Counted from the first letter of the stretch, positions 41,787 through 50,859 are shown. The stretch is DNA of 64,000 nucleotides from Streptomyces sp. NBC_01241 (GCF_041435435.1 NZ_CP108494.1:4002501-4066500), one strand, 5' to 3'. Made by a program: numbers and translations. Notes: generated from the sequence alone by a model not told the origin.

Positions 41787-44054
41787 ATGCAACTCGCCGC
41801 GATCATCGTGTCGCTGGTGCTGACTGTGGTCGGCGTTGCGCTCATCGCCCGAGCCGTCGCGCAGATCTACCGGTTCGTCACGCTCGGACAGCCGGTCCCG
41901 GCGGGCAGCCGCACCGACAATCCGAAGCAGCGCACGATCACCCTGGTCAAGGAGTTCCTCGGCCACACCCGGATGAACCGGTGGGGGATCGTCGGCTTCG
42001 CGCACTGGTTCGTCGCCATCGGCTTCCTGACGCTGCCGCCGACGCTGCTCCAGGCGTACGGGCAGCTCTTCAAGGCCGACTGGGTCCTGCCGATCATCGG
42101 CGACTGGCCGCCGTTCGAGATGTACACCGAGTTCATCGGTCTGATGACGACGGTCGGCATCCTCGTACTGATCGCGATCCGGCTGCTGAACCTGCCCTCG
42201 CGGGCCGGCCGCAAGTCCCGCTTCGCGGGCTCCAAGGCCTGGCAGGCGTACTTCGTCGAATACGTCATCCTCGTCATCGGCCTGGCCATCCTGACCCTGC
42301 GCGGTCTGGAAGGCGCGATCCACCACGTGGACGGCTACGAGGCGTCGTACTTCATCTCGTACCCCCTGGTCCTCGCATTCAAGGGCCTCGCGCTCGGCAC
42401 GCTGCAGAACCTCATCTACTTCACCGCGATGATCAAGATCGGCACCTCGCTGATCTGGATGATCACGGTCTCGCTCAACACCAACATGGGTGTCGCCTGG
42501 CACCGCTTCCTCGCCTTCCCGAACATCTGGTTCAAGCGGAACGCGGACGGCGCGGTCGCGCTCGGCGCACTCCAGCCGATGACGTCCGGCGGCAAGGAGA
42601 TCGACTGGGAGGACCCGGCCGAGGACGCCGTCTTCGGTGTCTCCCAGGTCGAGCAGTTCTCCTGGAAGGGCATCCTCGACTTCTCCACGTGCACGGAGTG
42701 CGGTCGCTGCCAGTCGCAGTGCCCGGCCTGGAACACCGGCAAGCCGCTCTCCCCGAAGCTCCTGATCATGTCCCTGCGCGACCACGCGCACGCCAAGGCC
42801 CCGTATCTGCTGGCCGGCGGCGGCAAGGACATGGAAGGCGACGAGAAGGCGTCCGCGGAGCAGTTGAAGGACGTTCCGGCCGCGGCCCTCGCGGAGGCCG
42901 AGCGGCCGCTGATCGGCACGGTCGAGGAGAACGGCGTCATCGACCCGGACGTGCTGTGGTCCTGCACCACCTGCGGTGCGTGCGTGGAACAGTGCCCGGT
43001 CGACATCGAGCACATCGACCACATCGTCGACATGCGCCGCTACCAGGTGATGATCGAGTCCGCGTTCCCGTCCGAGGCGGGCACGATGCTCAAGAACCTG
43101 GAGAAGAAGGGCAACCCCTGGGGTCTCGCCAAGAAGCAGCGCGTCGAGTGGACCAAGGAGGTCGACTTCGAGGTCCCGATCGTCGGCAAGGACATCGAGG
43201 ACCTGTCCGAGGTCGACTACCTGTACTGGGTCGGCTGCGCGGGCGCTCTGGAGGACCGCGCCAAGAAGACCACCAAGGCCTTCGCGGAGCTCCTCCACAT
43301 CGCGGGCGTCAAGTTCGCGATCATGGGCGGCGACGAGAAGTGCACGGGTGACTCGGCCCGCCGCCTGGGCAACGAGCCGCTGTTCCAGCAGCTCGGCCAG
43401 GAGAACGTCGCGATGCTGAACATGGCGTTCGGCGAGGACGACGAAGACGCGGAGACGAAGAAGCCGAAGTCGTCGAAGAAGATCGTCGCGACCTGCCCGC
43501 ACTGCTTCAACACCATCGCGAACGAGTACCCGCAGCTCGGCGGCGAGTACGAGGTCATCCACCACACCCAGCTGCTCCAGCACCTCATCGACGAGGGCAA
43601 GCTGATCCCGGTGACGCCGGTCGAGGGCCTGATCACCTACCACGACCCGTGCTACCTGGGCCGTCACAACAAGATCTACACCCCGCCTCGCGAGATCATC
43701 GCGAAGGTCCCTGGTCTGAGGAACGAGGAGATGCACCGCCACAAGGAGCGCGGCTTCTGCTGCGGCGCCGGTGGTGCCCGGATGTGGATGGAGGAGCGGA
43801 TCGGCAAGCGCATCAACAACGAGCGCGTCGACGAAGCTCTGTCGCTCAACCCCGACATCGTCTCCACGGCCTGCCCGTTCTGCCTGGTCATGCTGACCGA
43901 TTCGGTCAACGGCAAGAAGAACGACGGCACGGCGAAGGAGTCGATCCAGGTGGTCGACGTATCGCAGCTGCTGCTGGACTCCGTGAAGACCCCGGCCGAC
44001 CCGGCCGGGGAGACGGAGACGGCGGACGCACCTGAGCCGGAGCCGGTGAAGTAG
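41787..44054 (+). CDS. Membrane Fe-S oxidoreductase, EtfD / heterodisulfide-reductase-like
   Basis: 755 residues. About five to six membrane helices (residues 1-240, with the His-containing HTRMNRWGIVGFAHWF and HVDGYEASYF), two 4Fe-4S motifs (CTECGRCQSQCPAWNTGKP near 300, CTTCGACVEQCPVD near 395), then two CCG-type domains (GCAGALEDRAKK, CPHCFN, HDPCYLGRHN, FCCGAGGARMWMEE). This order matches mycobacterial EtfD, which passes electrons from ETF in fatty-acid beta-oxidation to menaquinone. That role is inferred from the family. Monocistronic by spacing. Confidence 0.88.
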   Translation: MQLAAIIVSLVLTVVGVALIARAVAQIYRFVTLGQPVPAGSRTDNPKQRTITLVKEFLGHTRMNRWGIVGFAHWFVAIGFLTLPPTLLQAYGQLFKADWVLPIIGDWPPFEMYTEFIGLMTTVGILVLIAIRLLNLPSRAGRKSRFAGSKAWQAYFVEYVILVIGLAILTLRGLEGAIHHVDGYEASYFISYPLVLAFKGLALGTLQNLIYFTAMIKIGTSLIWMITVSLNTNMGVAWHRFLAFPNIWFKRNADGAVALGALQPMTSGGKEIDWEDPAEDAVFGVSQVEQFSWKGILDFSTCTECGRCQSQCPAWNTGKPLSPKLLIMSLRDHAHAKAPYLLAGGGKDMEGDEKASAEQLKDVPAAALAEAERPLIGTVEENGVIDPDVLWSCTTCGACVEQCPVDIEHIDHIVDMRRYQVMIESAFPSEAGTMLKNLEKKGNPWGLAKKQRVEWTKEVDFEVPIVGKDIEDLSEVDYLYWVGCAGALEDRAKKTTKAFAELLHIAGVKFAIMGGDEKCTGDSARRLGNEPLFQQLGQENVAMLNMAFGEDDEDAETKKPKSSKKIVATCPHCFNTIANEYPQLGGEYEVIHHTQLLQHLIDEGKLIPVTPVEGLITYHDPCYLGRHNKIYTPPREIIAKVPGLRNEEMHRHKERGFCCGAGGARMWMEERIGKRINNERVDEALSLNPDIVSTACPFCLVMLTDSVNGKKNDGTAKESIQVVDVSQLLLDSVKTPADPAGETETADAPEPEPVK

Positions 44055-44238
44055 CTCGGGCTGTCGTGCGACAGAAGCGGCCGGACCTGCCTCGGGGGCA
44101 GGACCGGCCGCTTCTGCCTCCACCCCCTGGGCATCCCTCCGGAGCATCCCCTAGGGGATGTCACAGCTCGGCCGCAATGGCGGGTGGGATTCCCGGGCCC
44201 TCTCACCACACCCGCGCGGACCAGGTACGTTCGATGAC

Positions 44239-45165
44239 GTGGCTGGATTCAGGATCGGACGCGGCCGGGACAACCGCACCCCGCAGCAAGCGCAGCAGCA
44301 ACCGCAGCAGCAGCCGTACGGCACACAGGCACCACCGCCGTACGCGCAGCAGCCATGGCCGCCGACGGGAGGCAACGGCGCCCCGCCCCCGTACAACAAC
44401 GGCGGCTACGGCAACGGCAGCGGCTACAACGGCGGAGGCGGCCACGGCGAACCCGAGTACTTCGGCGACCCGTACCAGCAGCCCCATCACCCCCACGGAT
44501 CACCCCAGCAGGGCGACCCGTACGCCAACTCCCCCGGCCACACCCAGGCGTTCAGCATCGGCGAGGACCCGTACGGCGACGGCAACACCTACCGCGCCGG
44601 CCAAGCCCCCGCCCAGCCCGCAGGCCCGCGGCTGCCGTGGAAGGACCTGCTCACCGGCATCGTGCTGCGCCCGGGACCGACGTTCTGGCAGATGCGCGAC
44701 TACCCGGTCTGGGGCCCGGCGCTCATCGTCACGTTCCTGTACGGCCTGCTCGCCCTCTTCGGCTTCGACCAGGCCCGGGACGACGCGATCCACGCGACGA
44801 TCTCCACGGCGGTCCCCTACGTCGTCATCACCGGCATCTGCTTCGTCATCGGCGGCCTGGTCCTTGGCGCGGTCACGCACACCCTCGCCCGCCAGCTCGG
44901 GGGCGACGGCTCCTGGCAGCCGACCGTGGGCCTCTCGATGCTGATCATGTCGATCACGGACGCCCCGCGCCTGATATTCGCGCTCTTCCTCGGCGGCGAG
45001 AACTCCCTGGTCCAGATCCTCGGCTGGATCACCTGGCTCGCCTCGGCCGCGCTTTTCACCTCGATGGTGAGCAAGTCGCACGACCTGCCGTGGCCGAAGG
45101 CCCTGGCCGCGTCCGCGATCCAGCTGCTCGCACTGCTGTCGATCATCAAGCTGGGCACGATCTGA
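44239..45165 (+). CDS. Yip1-domain membrane protein
   Basis: 308 residues from a GTG at 44239. Residues 1-135 are a Gln/Pro/Gly/Tyr-rich cytoplasmic tail; then WKDLLTGIVLRPGPTFWQMRDYPVWGPALIVTF begins five membrane helices of the Yip1 type (ATISTAVPYVVITGICFVIGG, LSMLIMSITDAPRLIFALFLGG, NSLVQILGWITWLASAALFTS, ALAASAIQLLALLSIIKLGTI). Bacterial members have no assigned function. The upstream GTG choice is by frame and the lack of protein-like sequence before it. Confidence 0.85.
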   Translation: MAGFRIGRGRDNRTPQQAQQQPQQQPYGTQAPPPYAQQPWPPTGGNGAPPPYNNGGYGNGSGYNGGGGHGEPEYFGDPYQQPHHPHGSPQQGDPYANSPGHTQAFSIGEDPYGDGNTYRAGQAPAQPAGPRLPWKDLLTGIVLRPGPTFWQMRDYPVWGPALIVTFLYGLLALFGFDQARDDAIHATISTAVPYVVITGICFVIGGLVLGAVTHTLARQLGGDGSWQPTVGLSMLIMSITDAPRLIFALFLGGENSLVQILGWITWLASAALFTSMVSKSHDLPWPKALAASAIQLLALLSIIKLGTI

Positions 45166-45179
45166 CGCCCCCGCCCGCA

Positions 45180-45229
45180 CAGATGTGAAGGAACCCCTGG
45201 TCCTGGGACCAGGGGTTCCTTCACATCTG
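45180..45229. terminator. Perfect 50-bp palindromic bidirectional terminator
   Basis: Two exact 24-base arms with a 2-base loop, 14 bp after the Yip1 stop and 45 bp after the stop of the convergent phosphoribosyltransferase gene. Confidence 0.9.
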
Positions 45230-45274
45230 CAGAAGCCAGGAGCAAGCACACACGCCACGCGTAACGCGTCACGC

Positions 45275-45775
45275 TCACGCGTCGAGAACCTGCCCGCTGC
45301 GCCGTACGACGGGCTTGTCCACGCTCCACGGGAAGTTGATCCAACGATCGGTCTTCTTCCACACGTATTCGCACTTCACCAGCGAATGCGGCTTCTCGTA
45401 TATGACCGCGCTGCGCACCTCGGCGACATGATCGATACAGAAATCGCGCACCAGCTTCAGCGTCTTCCCGGTGTCGGCGACGTCGTCGGCGATCAGAACC
45501 TTCTTGTCCGAGAAGTCGATGACATTCGGAACGGGCGCCAGCATGACCGGCATTTCCAGGGTGGTACCCACCCCGGTATAGAACTCCACATTCACCAGAT
45601 GAATATTCTTGCAGTCCAAGGCATAAGCGAGCCCGCCCGCGACGAACACCCCGCCCCGCGCGATGCTCAGCACGACATCGGGCTCGAACCCGTCGTCGGC
45701 AACGGTCTGCGCCAGCTCACGCACGGCATGACCGAAACCCTCGTACGTCAGGTTCTCCCGCATCTCACCGCTCAT
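45275..45775 (-). CDS. Purine phosphoribosyltransferase
   Basis: 166 residues with the PRPP-binding loop KVLIADDVADTGKTLKLV and a conserved SIARGGVFVAGGLAYAL. The substrate-hood segment (HSLVKCEYVWKKTDRWINFPW) resembles xanthine/hypoxanthine-guanine salvage enzymes. It is cytosolic. Its start lies 7 bp after the dcd stop, so dcd and this gene form one nucleotide-metabolism operon. Confidence 0.88.
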   Translation of the reverse strand: MSGEMRENLTYEGFGHAVRELAQTVADDGFEPDVVLSIARGGVFVAGGLAYALDCKNIHLVNVEFYTGVGTTLEMPVMLAPVPNVIDFSDKKVLIADDVADTGKTLKLVRDFCIDHVAEVRSAVIYEKPHSLVKCEYVWKKTDRWINFPWSVDKPVVRRSGQVLDA

Positions 45776-45781
45776 CCGGCA

Positions 45782-46357
45782 TCACACCTGGGTTCGGTGG
45801 AAATTCATGAACGACCGCGACGCGGTCGGTCCGCGCTGGCCCTGGTACCGCGATCCGTACCGCTCGGAGCCGTACGGGAACTCCGAGGGCGAACTGAGCC
45901 GGAACATGCACAGCTGCCCGATCTTCATCCCCGGCCACAGCTTTATCGGCAGCGTCGCGAGATTCGACAGTTCCAGGGTCACGTGCCCGGAGAAACCGGG
46001 GTCGATGAACCCGGCGGTCGAATGCGTCACAAGACCGAGCCGCCCCAGCGAACTCTTGCCCTCCAGCCGCGACGCGAGATCGTCGGGCAGCGAGATGACC
46101 TCGTACGTGGAAGCGAGCACGAACTCACCGGGGTGCAGGATGAACGCCTCGTCCCCGTCCGGCTCGACCATGCGCGTCAGATCGGCCTGCTCGACGGCTG
46201 GATCAATATGTGGATAGCGGTGGTTCTCGAACACCCGGAAGTAGCGGTCGAGCCGCACATCGATGCTCGACGGCTGCACCATCGACACATCGAACGGATC
46301 AATGCGTACACGTCCGGCGTCGATCTCGGCCCGGATGTCCTTATCTGAGAGAAGCAC
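45782..46357 (-). CDS. dcd: dCTP deaminase
   Basis: 191 residues: MLLSDKDIRAEIDAGRVRIDPF, PSSIDVRLDRYFRVFENH, and the active-site block EGKSSLGRLGLVTHSTAGFIDPGFSGHVTLELSN with the catalytic Glu. Converts dCTP to dUTP for dTMP synthesis. Length and motifs are normal. First gene of the two-gene operon with the phosphoribosyltransferase. Confidence 0.97.
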   Translation of the reverse strand: MLLSDKDIRAEIDAGRVRIDPFDVSMVQPSSIDVRLDRYFRVFENHRYPHIDPAVEQADLTRMVEPDGDEAFILHPGEFVLASTYEVISLPDDLASRLEGKSSLGRLGLVTHSTAGFIDPGFSGHVTLELSNLATLPIKLWPGMKIGQLCMFRLSSPSEFPYGSERYGSRYQGQRGPTASRSFMNFHRTQV

Positions 46358-46426
46358 GCCCCGAGGATACGCAGAACGCGCGGGCCCGCCCCAATCCGGG
46401 ACCGCCCCGCGCGCCTGACACCGCTC

Positions 46427-46600
46427 CTACCGCTGCTCGAACACCACAGGCACGGCATGCCGAAGCCGCGCACAACGAGGACAGCGAATGAGCCGCCCGG
46501 GACCGATCCGCCCGGACCCGAGCTGCTGCATCGGGAACGAAGCGGTAGCGAAAACGTGCCCTTCGGCACAGCGGACGACGGTGCGCTCCATGGAGTCCAT
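46427..46600 (-). CDS. Small zinc-ribbon-like protein, 57 aa
   Basis: Starts MDSMERTVVRCAEGHVFATASFP at an ATG with GAAGGG upstream. CxxGH near the N-terminus and CPRC at RLIRCPRCARLRHAVP form one four-ligand zinc site. Too short for an enzyme; probably a nucleic-acid- or protein-binding accessory. Sits between dcd and tRNA-Gly. Confidence 0.75.
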   Translation of the reverse strand: MDSMERTVVRCAEGHVFATASFPMQQLGSGRIGPGRLIRCPRCARLRHAVPVVFEQR

Positions 46601-46823
46601 CAAGTCCCTTCCCCAACAAACCGTGGACGAGAACGCCACATTAGGGGATGAACAGGACGCCACTCCAGGCGGCACTCCGACCCCTCACGCTACGCCCCCA
46701 ACTCCCGCCCCCGGCACCCGCATCCACCCTCCCTCGCAACAAAAAGGCCCCGCGGCTCAAACGCCGGGGACCTGGCATGGGGTAGAGTGTGCAACGGTGC
46801 GCGACGGATCAACGATGCGCTTC

Positions 46824-46894
46824 GCGGGTGTAGTTTAATGGTAGAACATGAGCTTCCCAAGCTCAGAGCGCGAGTTCGATTCTCGTCACCCGCT
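46824..46894 (+). tRNA. tRNA-Gly (anticodon CCC)
   Basis: 71 nt cloverleaf. The acceptor GCGGGTG pairs with CACCCGC; the anticodon stem TGAGC/GCTCA holds the loop TTCCCAA (anticodon CCC, reading GGG); the T arm contains GTTCGATTC. CCA is not encoded. A tyrosine integrase gene follows 220 bp downstream in the opposite direction, so the 3' half is the likely attB of the element that starts here. Confidence 0.96.
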
Positions 46895-46902
46895 CTTTGA
46901 TG

Positions 46903-46929
46903 AAGGCCCTGGTCAGAGACCAGGGCCTT
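46903..46929 (+). terminator. tRNA-Gly terminator
   Basis: A 12-bp perfect stem (AAGGCCCTGGTC) with an AGA loop, followed by GTTTGTTG, starting 9 bases after the tRNA. Confidence 0.85.
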
Positions 46930-47114
46930 GTTTGTTGTCTAGACCACTTTTAGGGCCCGTGCCATTCGCGTGCCATAACGACCCTCCCGACCTGCATCAA
47001 TAGTGGATCCGTCACTCCCCAGGCCGAGCGCTCCGCTACCGGGTCCCGCATCGTGAGATCACTTCCAAGTCGCCTGCGTCACATACACGGTGCGGACGGT
47101 CTGCTCCTGCCCGA

Positions 47115-48323
47115 TCAACGCCGCGCGGCCCGTGGGGCGGATGGTCCGAGCGGGCGCGGCACCAGCGGGTGAACGGTCGCGCCACCACTCCCCGTGGCGG
47201 CGGCCGACTGCTGGCGGCGTACGTCGAGATCGATGTTGGCGGCAAGCCTGCGCTGGTGTTCCTTGGTGGAGTGCTGGTAGATCAGTTGCGCGCGCTCGGA
47301 GGACTGGCCGGCTCGGACCATGAGGTCCTTGAGCTTGGCACCGGTGTCGGCCGCGAGCGTGTTGCCTGTGTGCCGTAGGTCGTAGAAGCGGAAGCCTTCG
47401 GGCAGCCCGGCCTTGTCCCGGGCCCTGCGCCACTTGCGGCCGAACGTAGTGCCGCGCAGTACCGCCCCCCTCTCGCCGACGAAGACAAGCCCGTCCGGCC
47501 CCGGCTGGGCAAACCATTCCAGGTGTCGGCGAACGTCCTCGTGGAGGAATGACGGCAGCACGATCTCCCGTCGGCCCGCCCGGGACTTGGGAGCGCCGAC
47601 CACGCGGCGACCTGTGTTGAGCTCCGGTGCGGCACGGCGAACCCAAAGCGCACTGGAGTCGAGGCCCACGTCCCGCCGCCGAAGCTCGGCGAGTTCCTCG
47701 GGTCGCATCGAGGCGAAGGCTCCGAGCAGAACCATGAGGCGCCAGCGCAGGCCGATCACCTCTGCCGCGGCGAAGACCTGGTCGACCGTCGCCACGGGTC
47801 GCTCGTCAGCATCCTCGCGACCTGCCCCGCGGATACGGCAGGGGTTCTTGCGCAGCATGTCGTCCTCGACGGCGGTCTCCATCACGGCCTTGAGAAGCCG
47901 GTACGACTTGGCCACCGTGGTGGCACCGGTGGCGGACAACCGCTCCGCCCGCCAGGCTCTGACCCGAGCGGGGCTGATCATGTTGACGTTCATCTCGCCG
48001 AACGTCGGCTCCAGGTGAAGCCGGAACAGCCGGCGGTACAACTCAGCCGTGGTCGGGGCCAGGCCGCGTTCCGCGATCCAGCGCGTGGCGTAGTCGGCGA
48101 ACAAGACTTCCCCGGCGGTCGGGGCGAGCCAGTCGCCCCGCATCTGATCCGCTTGGACCTGGACGAGGAACGCCTCCGCGTCGCGCTTGGTCTCGAAGGT
48201 TTCCGGCGCGGGCCGGAGGGTGTCATCGGCCGTGCTGGGGTAGCGGGCTTGATAGCGCCCCGAGGGCAGTTGCCGTATCGCACCGAATGTGCGGCGCGGA
48301 GCCTTCTGGCGCGGACGGGCCAT
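47115..48323 (-). CDS. int: Tyrosine recombinase (site-specific integrase)
   Basis: 402 residues. SAM-like N-terminal arm domain (FADYATRWIAERGLAPTTAELYRRLFRLHLEP), then the catalytic domain: first Arg in GAFASMRPEELAELRR, catalytic Lys region SRAGRREIVLP, FRFYDLRHTGNTLAA (the usual His before LRH is Tyr here), and the nucleophile Tyr in QLIYQHSTKEHQRRL. Integrates the element at tRNA-Gly. Start overlaps the excisionase stop by one base, so the two are co-translated. Confidence 0.93.
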   Translation of the reverse strand: MARPRQKAPRRTFGAIRQLPSGRYQARYPSTADDTLRPAPETFETKRDAEAFLVQVQADQMRGDWLAPTAGEVLFADYATRWIAERGLAPTTAELYRRLFRLHLEPTFGEMNVNMISPARVRAWRAERLSATGATTVAKSYRLLKAVMETAVEDDMLRKNPCRIRGAGREDADERPVATVDQVFAAAEVIGLRWRLMVLLGAFASMRPEELAELRRRDVGLDSSALWVRRAAPELNTGRRVVGAPKSRAGRREIVLPSFLHEDVRRHLEWFAQPGPDGLVFVGERGAVLRGTTFGRKWRRARDKAGLPEGFRFYDLRHTGNTLAADTGAKLKDLMVRAGQSSERAQLIYQHSTKEHQRRLAANIDLDVRRQQSAAATGSGGATVHPLVPRPLGPSAPRAARR

Positions 48324-48535
48324 CAGGCCGCAGCCCTGAATCCGGAGCGGCGAGTACGGACCGGCTCGACCGTCCGCGCCTCCACGTAGGCATCCAGCGC
48401 GGTGTCGGAGATGCGGACGTGCTTGCCGACCTTGACGTACCGGACACGGCGCTCGGAGACGAGGCGACGGATGAACCGCTCACCGACGCCGAGGCGTTCG
48501 GCTGCCTCGGCCACGCTGAGAAGACGATCAGCCAT
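48323..48535 (-). CDS. xis: Excisionase / AlpA-type helix-turn-helix protein
   Basis: 70 residues: MADRLLSVAEAAERLGVGERFIRRLVSERRVRYVKVGKHVRISDTALDAYVEA is a complete winged-helix of the excisionase/MerR-like type. Co-transcribed with, and overlapping, the integrase. It should bend DNA at the att sites to favour excision and may control int. Confidence 0.9.
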   Translation of the reverse strand: MADRLLSVAEAAERLGVGERFIRRLVSERRVRYVKVGKHVRISDTALDAYVEARTVEPVRTRRSGFRAAA

Positions 48536-49146
48536 TCGAGACCACCTCCTCCCACGGGTCGGCGGGCCACGGGGCGGCGATCACTGCGGGTCGGGGCAAG
48601 GATGTTCCTTCTACGAGGCGGCGGGTCAACAACCGATGCGCCCATGCGGGGGCACGCCCGCTGAGGCAGACGTACGGGCATCGCGACCGCTTCGAGCTAT
48701 CGCGCTTCCCCCGCTGGGACTATTTCGGCATCCCGTAAGTGATACCTCTGCATCGCCGGTTTGGTTAACCGGCGATGTGCGTCTATGTTGCCTCGACTCC
48801 CAGCAGATTTCGGGAGTATCGGAGTTGGGGATCCGGCCCAAATTTTGCTGACCTGAAGCCAAAGGTGAATCGGTCACGGGCGCCATCAGCATGAACTTCT
48901 TGGTGAACGGCCGATTCGGGTCTATCGTTTTTGGACCGCGTTCCGCCGGCGTTCGCCGTCGGCTGCTCGCTTTGTGCGAAGTAACCCTGGACTTGCGCGA
49001 GGCGATGTGGCTTCCTTCTTGATCCAGTCGCTGAAATGAAGGCCGCCCGGATCGGCCTTCGGTGCGCCAGCTCCGTCCGACGGCAGCACCGCCGTCGCGA
49101 CGATTCGCGGCCACCACCACCCCCTGCTTCGAGGAGCCGCCGAACC
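48536..49146. other. 610-bp non-coding region between xis and the rep-like gene
   Basis: No convincing gene on either strand; third-position GC bias is absent and the DNA is less GC-rich than its surroundings. It contains a hairpin at 48751-48777 and must hold the promoters of the leftward xis-int operon and the rightward rep-like gene. Likely the control region of the element. Confidence 0.6.
48751..48777. promoter_or_regulatory. Hairpin/operator candidate in the control region
   Basis: CATCGCCGGTT (48751-48761) and AACCGGCGATG (48767-48777) are exact complements around TGGTT, 216 bp upstream of xis. It may be an operator of the element repressor. Confidence 0.5.
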
Positions 49147-49971
49147 ATGAGCCACGATGCCCGCGTCTGGGTATGGGACCACAGCCTCAGCAAAGGCACT
49201 GCCCGCATGGTCCTCACCTTGATCGCCGATCGCTGCATCGACCACACCTGCACGGCCTACGCCTCCGTCCCAGCCCTGATGCGACGCGCGAACGCGTCGC
49301 GCAGCGCCGTTCGGGACGCGCTGGACAAACTGGTCGCCAGCGGCGAGATAGTCCGCCTCGACGGACGCAAAGGGCCTCGCGGGGAATCGTATTACCGCCT
49401 CCCCGAAGCCGCCCGTTTCATGACCGAGGACGTTCGAAATCCGACCCATCAGGAGGGCCAGATTCCAACCCCCGAGGTACCGGAATCCGATACCTCCAGC
49501 AGCAATGCGGACGGGCCGGAATCCGACCCCGGGGTACAGAATCCAACCCCGGGGGGTGCCGGATTCCGATACCTCGGGGGAGCAGAATCCGACCCCCAGA
49601 ACAGAAGTGAACCAATAGGAACCAGTAGGTACAGCAGCAGTGCACCCATCCCCGCCTCTCAATGGCAGATCGACGCGGGCAGCGACTCCTGGCTGCGGAG
49701 CGAGGGGCACCTCACCCGCCTTGGCGAGGAGGGCGTACGAGTGGCGGACGACAAGTGGCGGGCCTTCCGGGCCGGCGCGTCTCCACGCTCGGGTGCCGCG
49801 TGGGGTGCCGACTGGCGAGCGTGGATCACTCGCGAGCGGAGCCCCGCCCCAGTAGCGCCCCACGCAGCCGCCAGCCCCAGTGGCGGGTCAGCGAGCCCCA
49901 AAATGACCCGGTCGGAGGCGCACCTGACAGCTCTGCTGGCAGCCCTCGATGAACCGGTCCCGACGGTGTAG
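49147..49971 (+). CDS. Winged-helix protein, candidate replication initiator
   Basis: 274 residues from an ATG at 49147 with GAGGAG upstream. The first 95 residues are a winged helix-turn-helix (SKGTARMVLTLIADRCIDH, ASVPALMRRANASRSAVRDALDKLVASGEIVRLDGRKG), the fold used by plasmid Rep and GntR proteins. The middle (about 100-165) is repetitive (PESD, NPTP, FRYLGG), encoded by seven near-repeats; the C-terminal third is helical (WLRSEGHLTRLGEEGVRVADDKWRAF). The repeats plus winged helix suggest an initiator that binds iterons in its own gene; this is inference. Confidence 0.65.
   Translation: MSHDARVWVWDHSLSKGTARMVLTLIADRCIDHTCTAYASVPALMRRANASRSAVRDALDKLVASGEIVRLDGRKGPRGESYYRLPEAARFMTEDVRNPTHQEGQIPTPEVPESDTSSSNADGPESDPGVQNPTPGGAGFRYLGGAESDPQNRSEPIGTSRYSSSAPIPASQWQIDAGSDSWLRSEGHLTRLGEEGVRVADDKWRAFRAGASPRSGAAWGADWRAWITRERSPAPVAPHAAASPSGGSASPKMTRSEAHLTALLAALDEPVPTV
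49435..49597 (+). repeat. Seven iteron-like repeats inside the rep-like gene
   Basis: Copies of C[G/A]GAATCC[G/A]A[C/T][C/A]CC start at 49435, 49459, 49481, 49517, 49537, 49560 and 49583. Spacing is 20-24 bp, about two helical turns, except one gap of 36. They alternate between a CCC-ended and a TACCT-ended form. Confidence 0.8.
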
Positions 49972-50013
49972 CGCCCTCGCCTGCCCGGCCGGTCCGCGAG
50001 GTGCGGGGACAGT

Positions 50014-50191
50014 GGGGACCGGTCCCCGCACAGCTCGGTTCGCTGGGGACGGTCCCCCTGACGGGCAGTCGGGGACCGGTCCCCGACTCAGGTGGGGACC
50101 GGTCCCCACCAAGTTCACCCCTGTCCCCTGCCTCTTCGGGGACCGGTCCCCGGATAACTCCGTCCTCTTCGGGGACCGGTCCCCGAAGAGG
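50014..50191. repeat. Array of six GGGGACCGGTCCCC palindromes
   Basis: The perfect 14-bp palindrome occurs at 50014-50027, 50071-50084, 50094-50107, 50138-50151 and 50171-50184, and as a 13-base variant at 50045-50057. The last copy is extended to a 28-bp perfect palindrome (50164-50191). The whole lies in the 393-bp non-coding gap after the rep-like gene; nothing else is seen in the gap. Confidence 0.95.
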
Positions 50192-50364
50192 CAGGGAAAC
50201 CGCAGGTCAGTGCGGACCGTCTACGCCATACGGTCGGCCCCCGAGCTCACGCCTCAGGGCTCAGAGCTGCGGGACCAGGCCAGCGGGGGCCGGCAGCCGA
50301 CGCAGTCGGTCCCCGCCGCGTGTGCAACGAGCCGTGCCCAGGTCCCTCGGATCGGCATCGTGCT

Positions 50365-50736
50365 TCATGCCGGTAGCTGCCAACGGGTGCTGGCGAAGCG
50401 TGTGACGGCGGAGTCGAGGAGACGGCCGAACTCTGCCGGGGTGCTGATCCGGGGACCTTCGGTGAGGACCTCGTACTCGGTCAGCGCATCGAGGTCTGCC
50501 CAGCCTCCGCGATACAGGACAAGGTGTAGTTCTGCCCATCCGTCACTGCCTTGGATGCGCAGACCGATCGAATCCGGATCGCTTACACGGGCCCGGTCGG
50601 TCTCCAGCGGCTGCGGCCAAGGCGCAAGGCCGTCCCGCCAGGTGATCGGACGGGGAGCGAGTCCCGCCGCACTCCAGGCAGAGAGGCGCTCGGTGATCTC
50701 GGCGGCGGCCGAATCGAGATCGATGACGTGGCCCAT
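50365..50736 (-). CDS. Element protein of unknown function, 123 aa
   Basis: MGHVIDLDSAAAEITERLSAW starts at an ATG with GGGGAGG upstream. Soluble alpha/beta protein with WAELHLVLYRGGWADLDALTEYEVLTEGPRI and a C-terminal helix (TPAEFGRLLDSAVTRFAST). No motif recognised. Divergent from mobC, and near the palindrome array. Confidence 0.7.
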   Translation of the reverse strand: MGHVIDLDSAAAEITERLSAWSAAGLAPRPITWRDGLAPWPQPLETDRARVSDPDSIGLRIQGSDGWAELHLVLYRGGWADLDALTEYEVLTEGPRISTPAEFGRLLDSAVTRFASTRWQLPA

Positions 50737-50859
50737 GGAGCAATCCTCCCCGGTCGCCCCTCACCCGCAAGGCCCTGACCGAGTTCCGGCCAGCCCAGCC
50801 GTCCAGGGCCGACGACCAGTCAACGTTCGACACCCAACCCCCACCTCGGAAAGAGTCCC

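Noticed and set aside
41721..44147. 808-codon open frame opposite the EtfD-like gene
   Set aside because: Antisense shadow; the plus strand has Fe-S motifs and membrane helices in the right order.
45180..45229. 50-bp perfect palindrome as a regulatory operator
   Set aside because: It lies between two convergent stop codons, with a 2-base loop; a bidirectional terminator explains it.
48626..49120. 164-codon minus-strand frame between xis and the rep-like gene
   Set aside because: No ribosome site, no codon bias, low-complexity Ser/Arg composition.
50014..50191. Palindrome array read as a CRISPR array
   Set aside because: Repeats are 14-bp palindromes with irregular short gaps (9-30 bp), no cas genes; not CRISPR.
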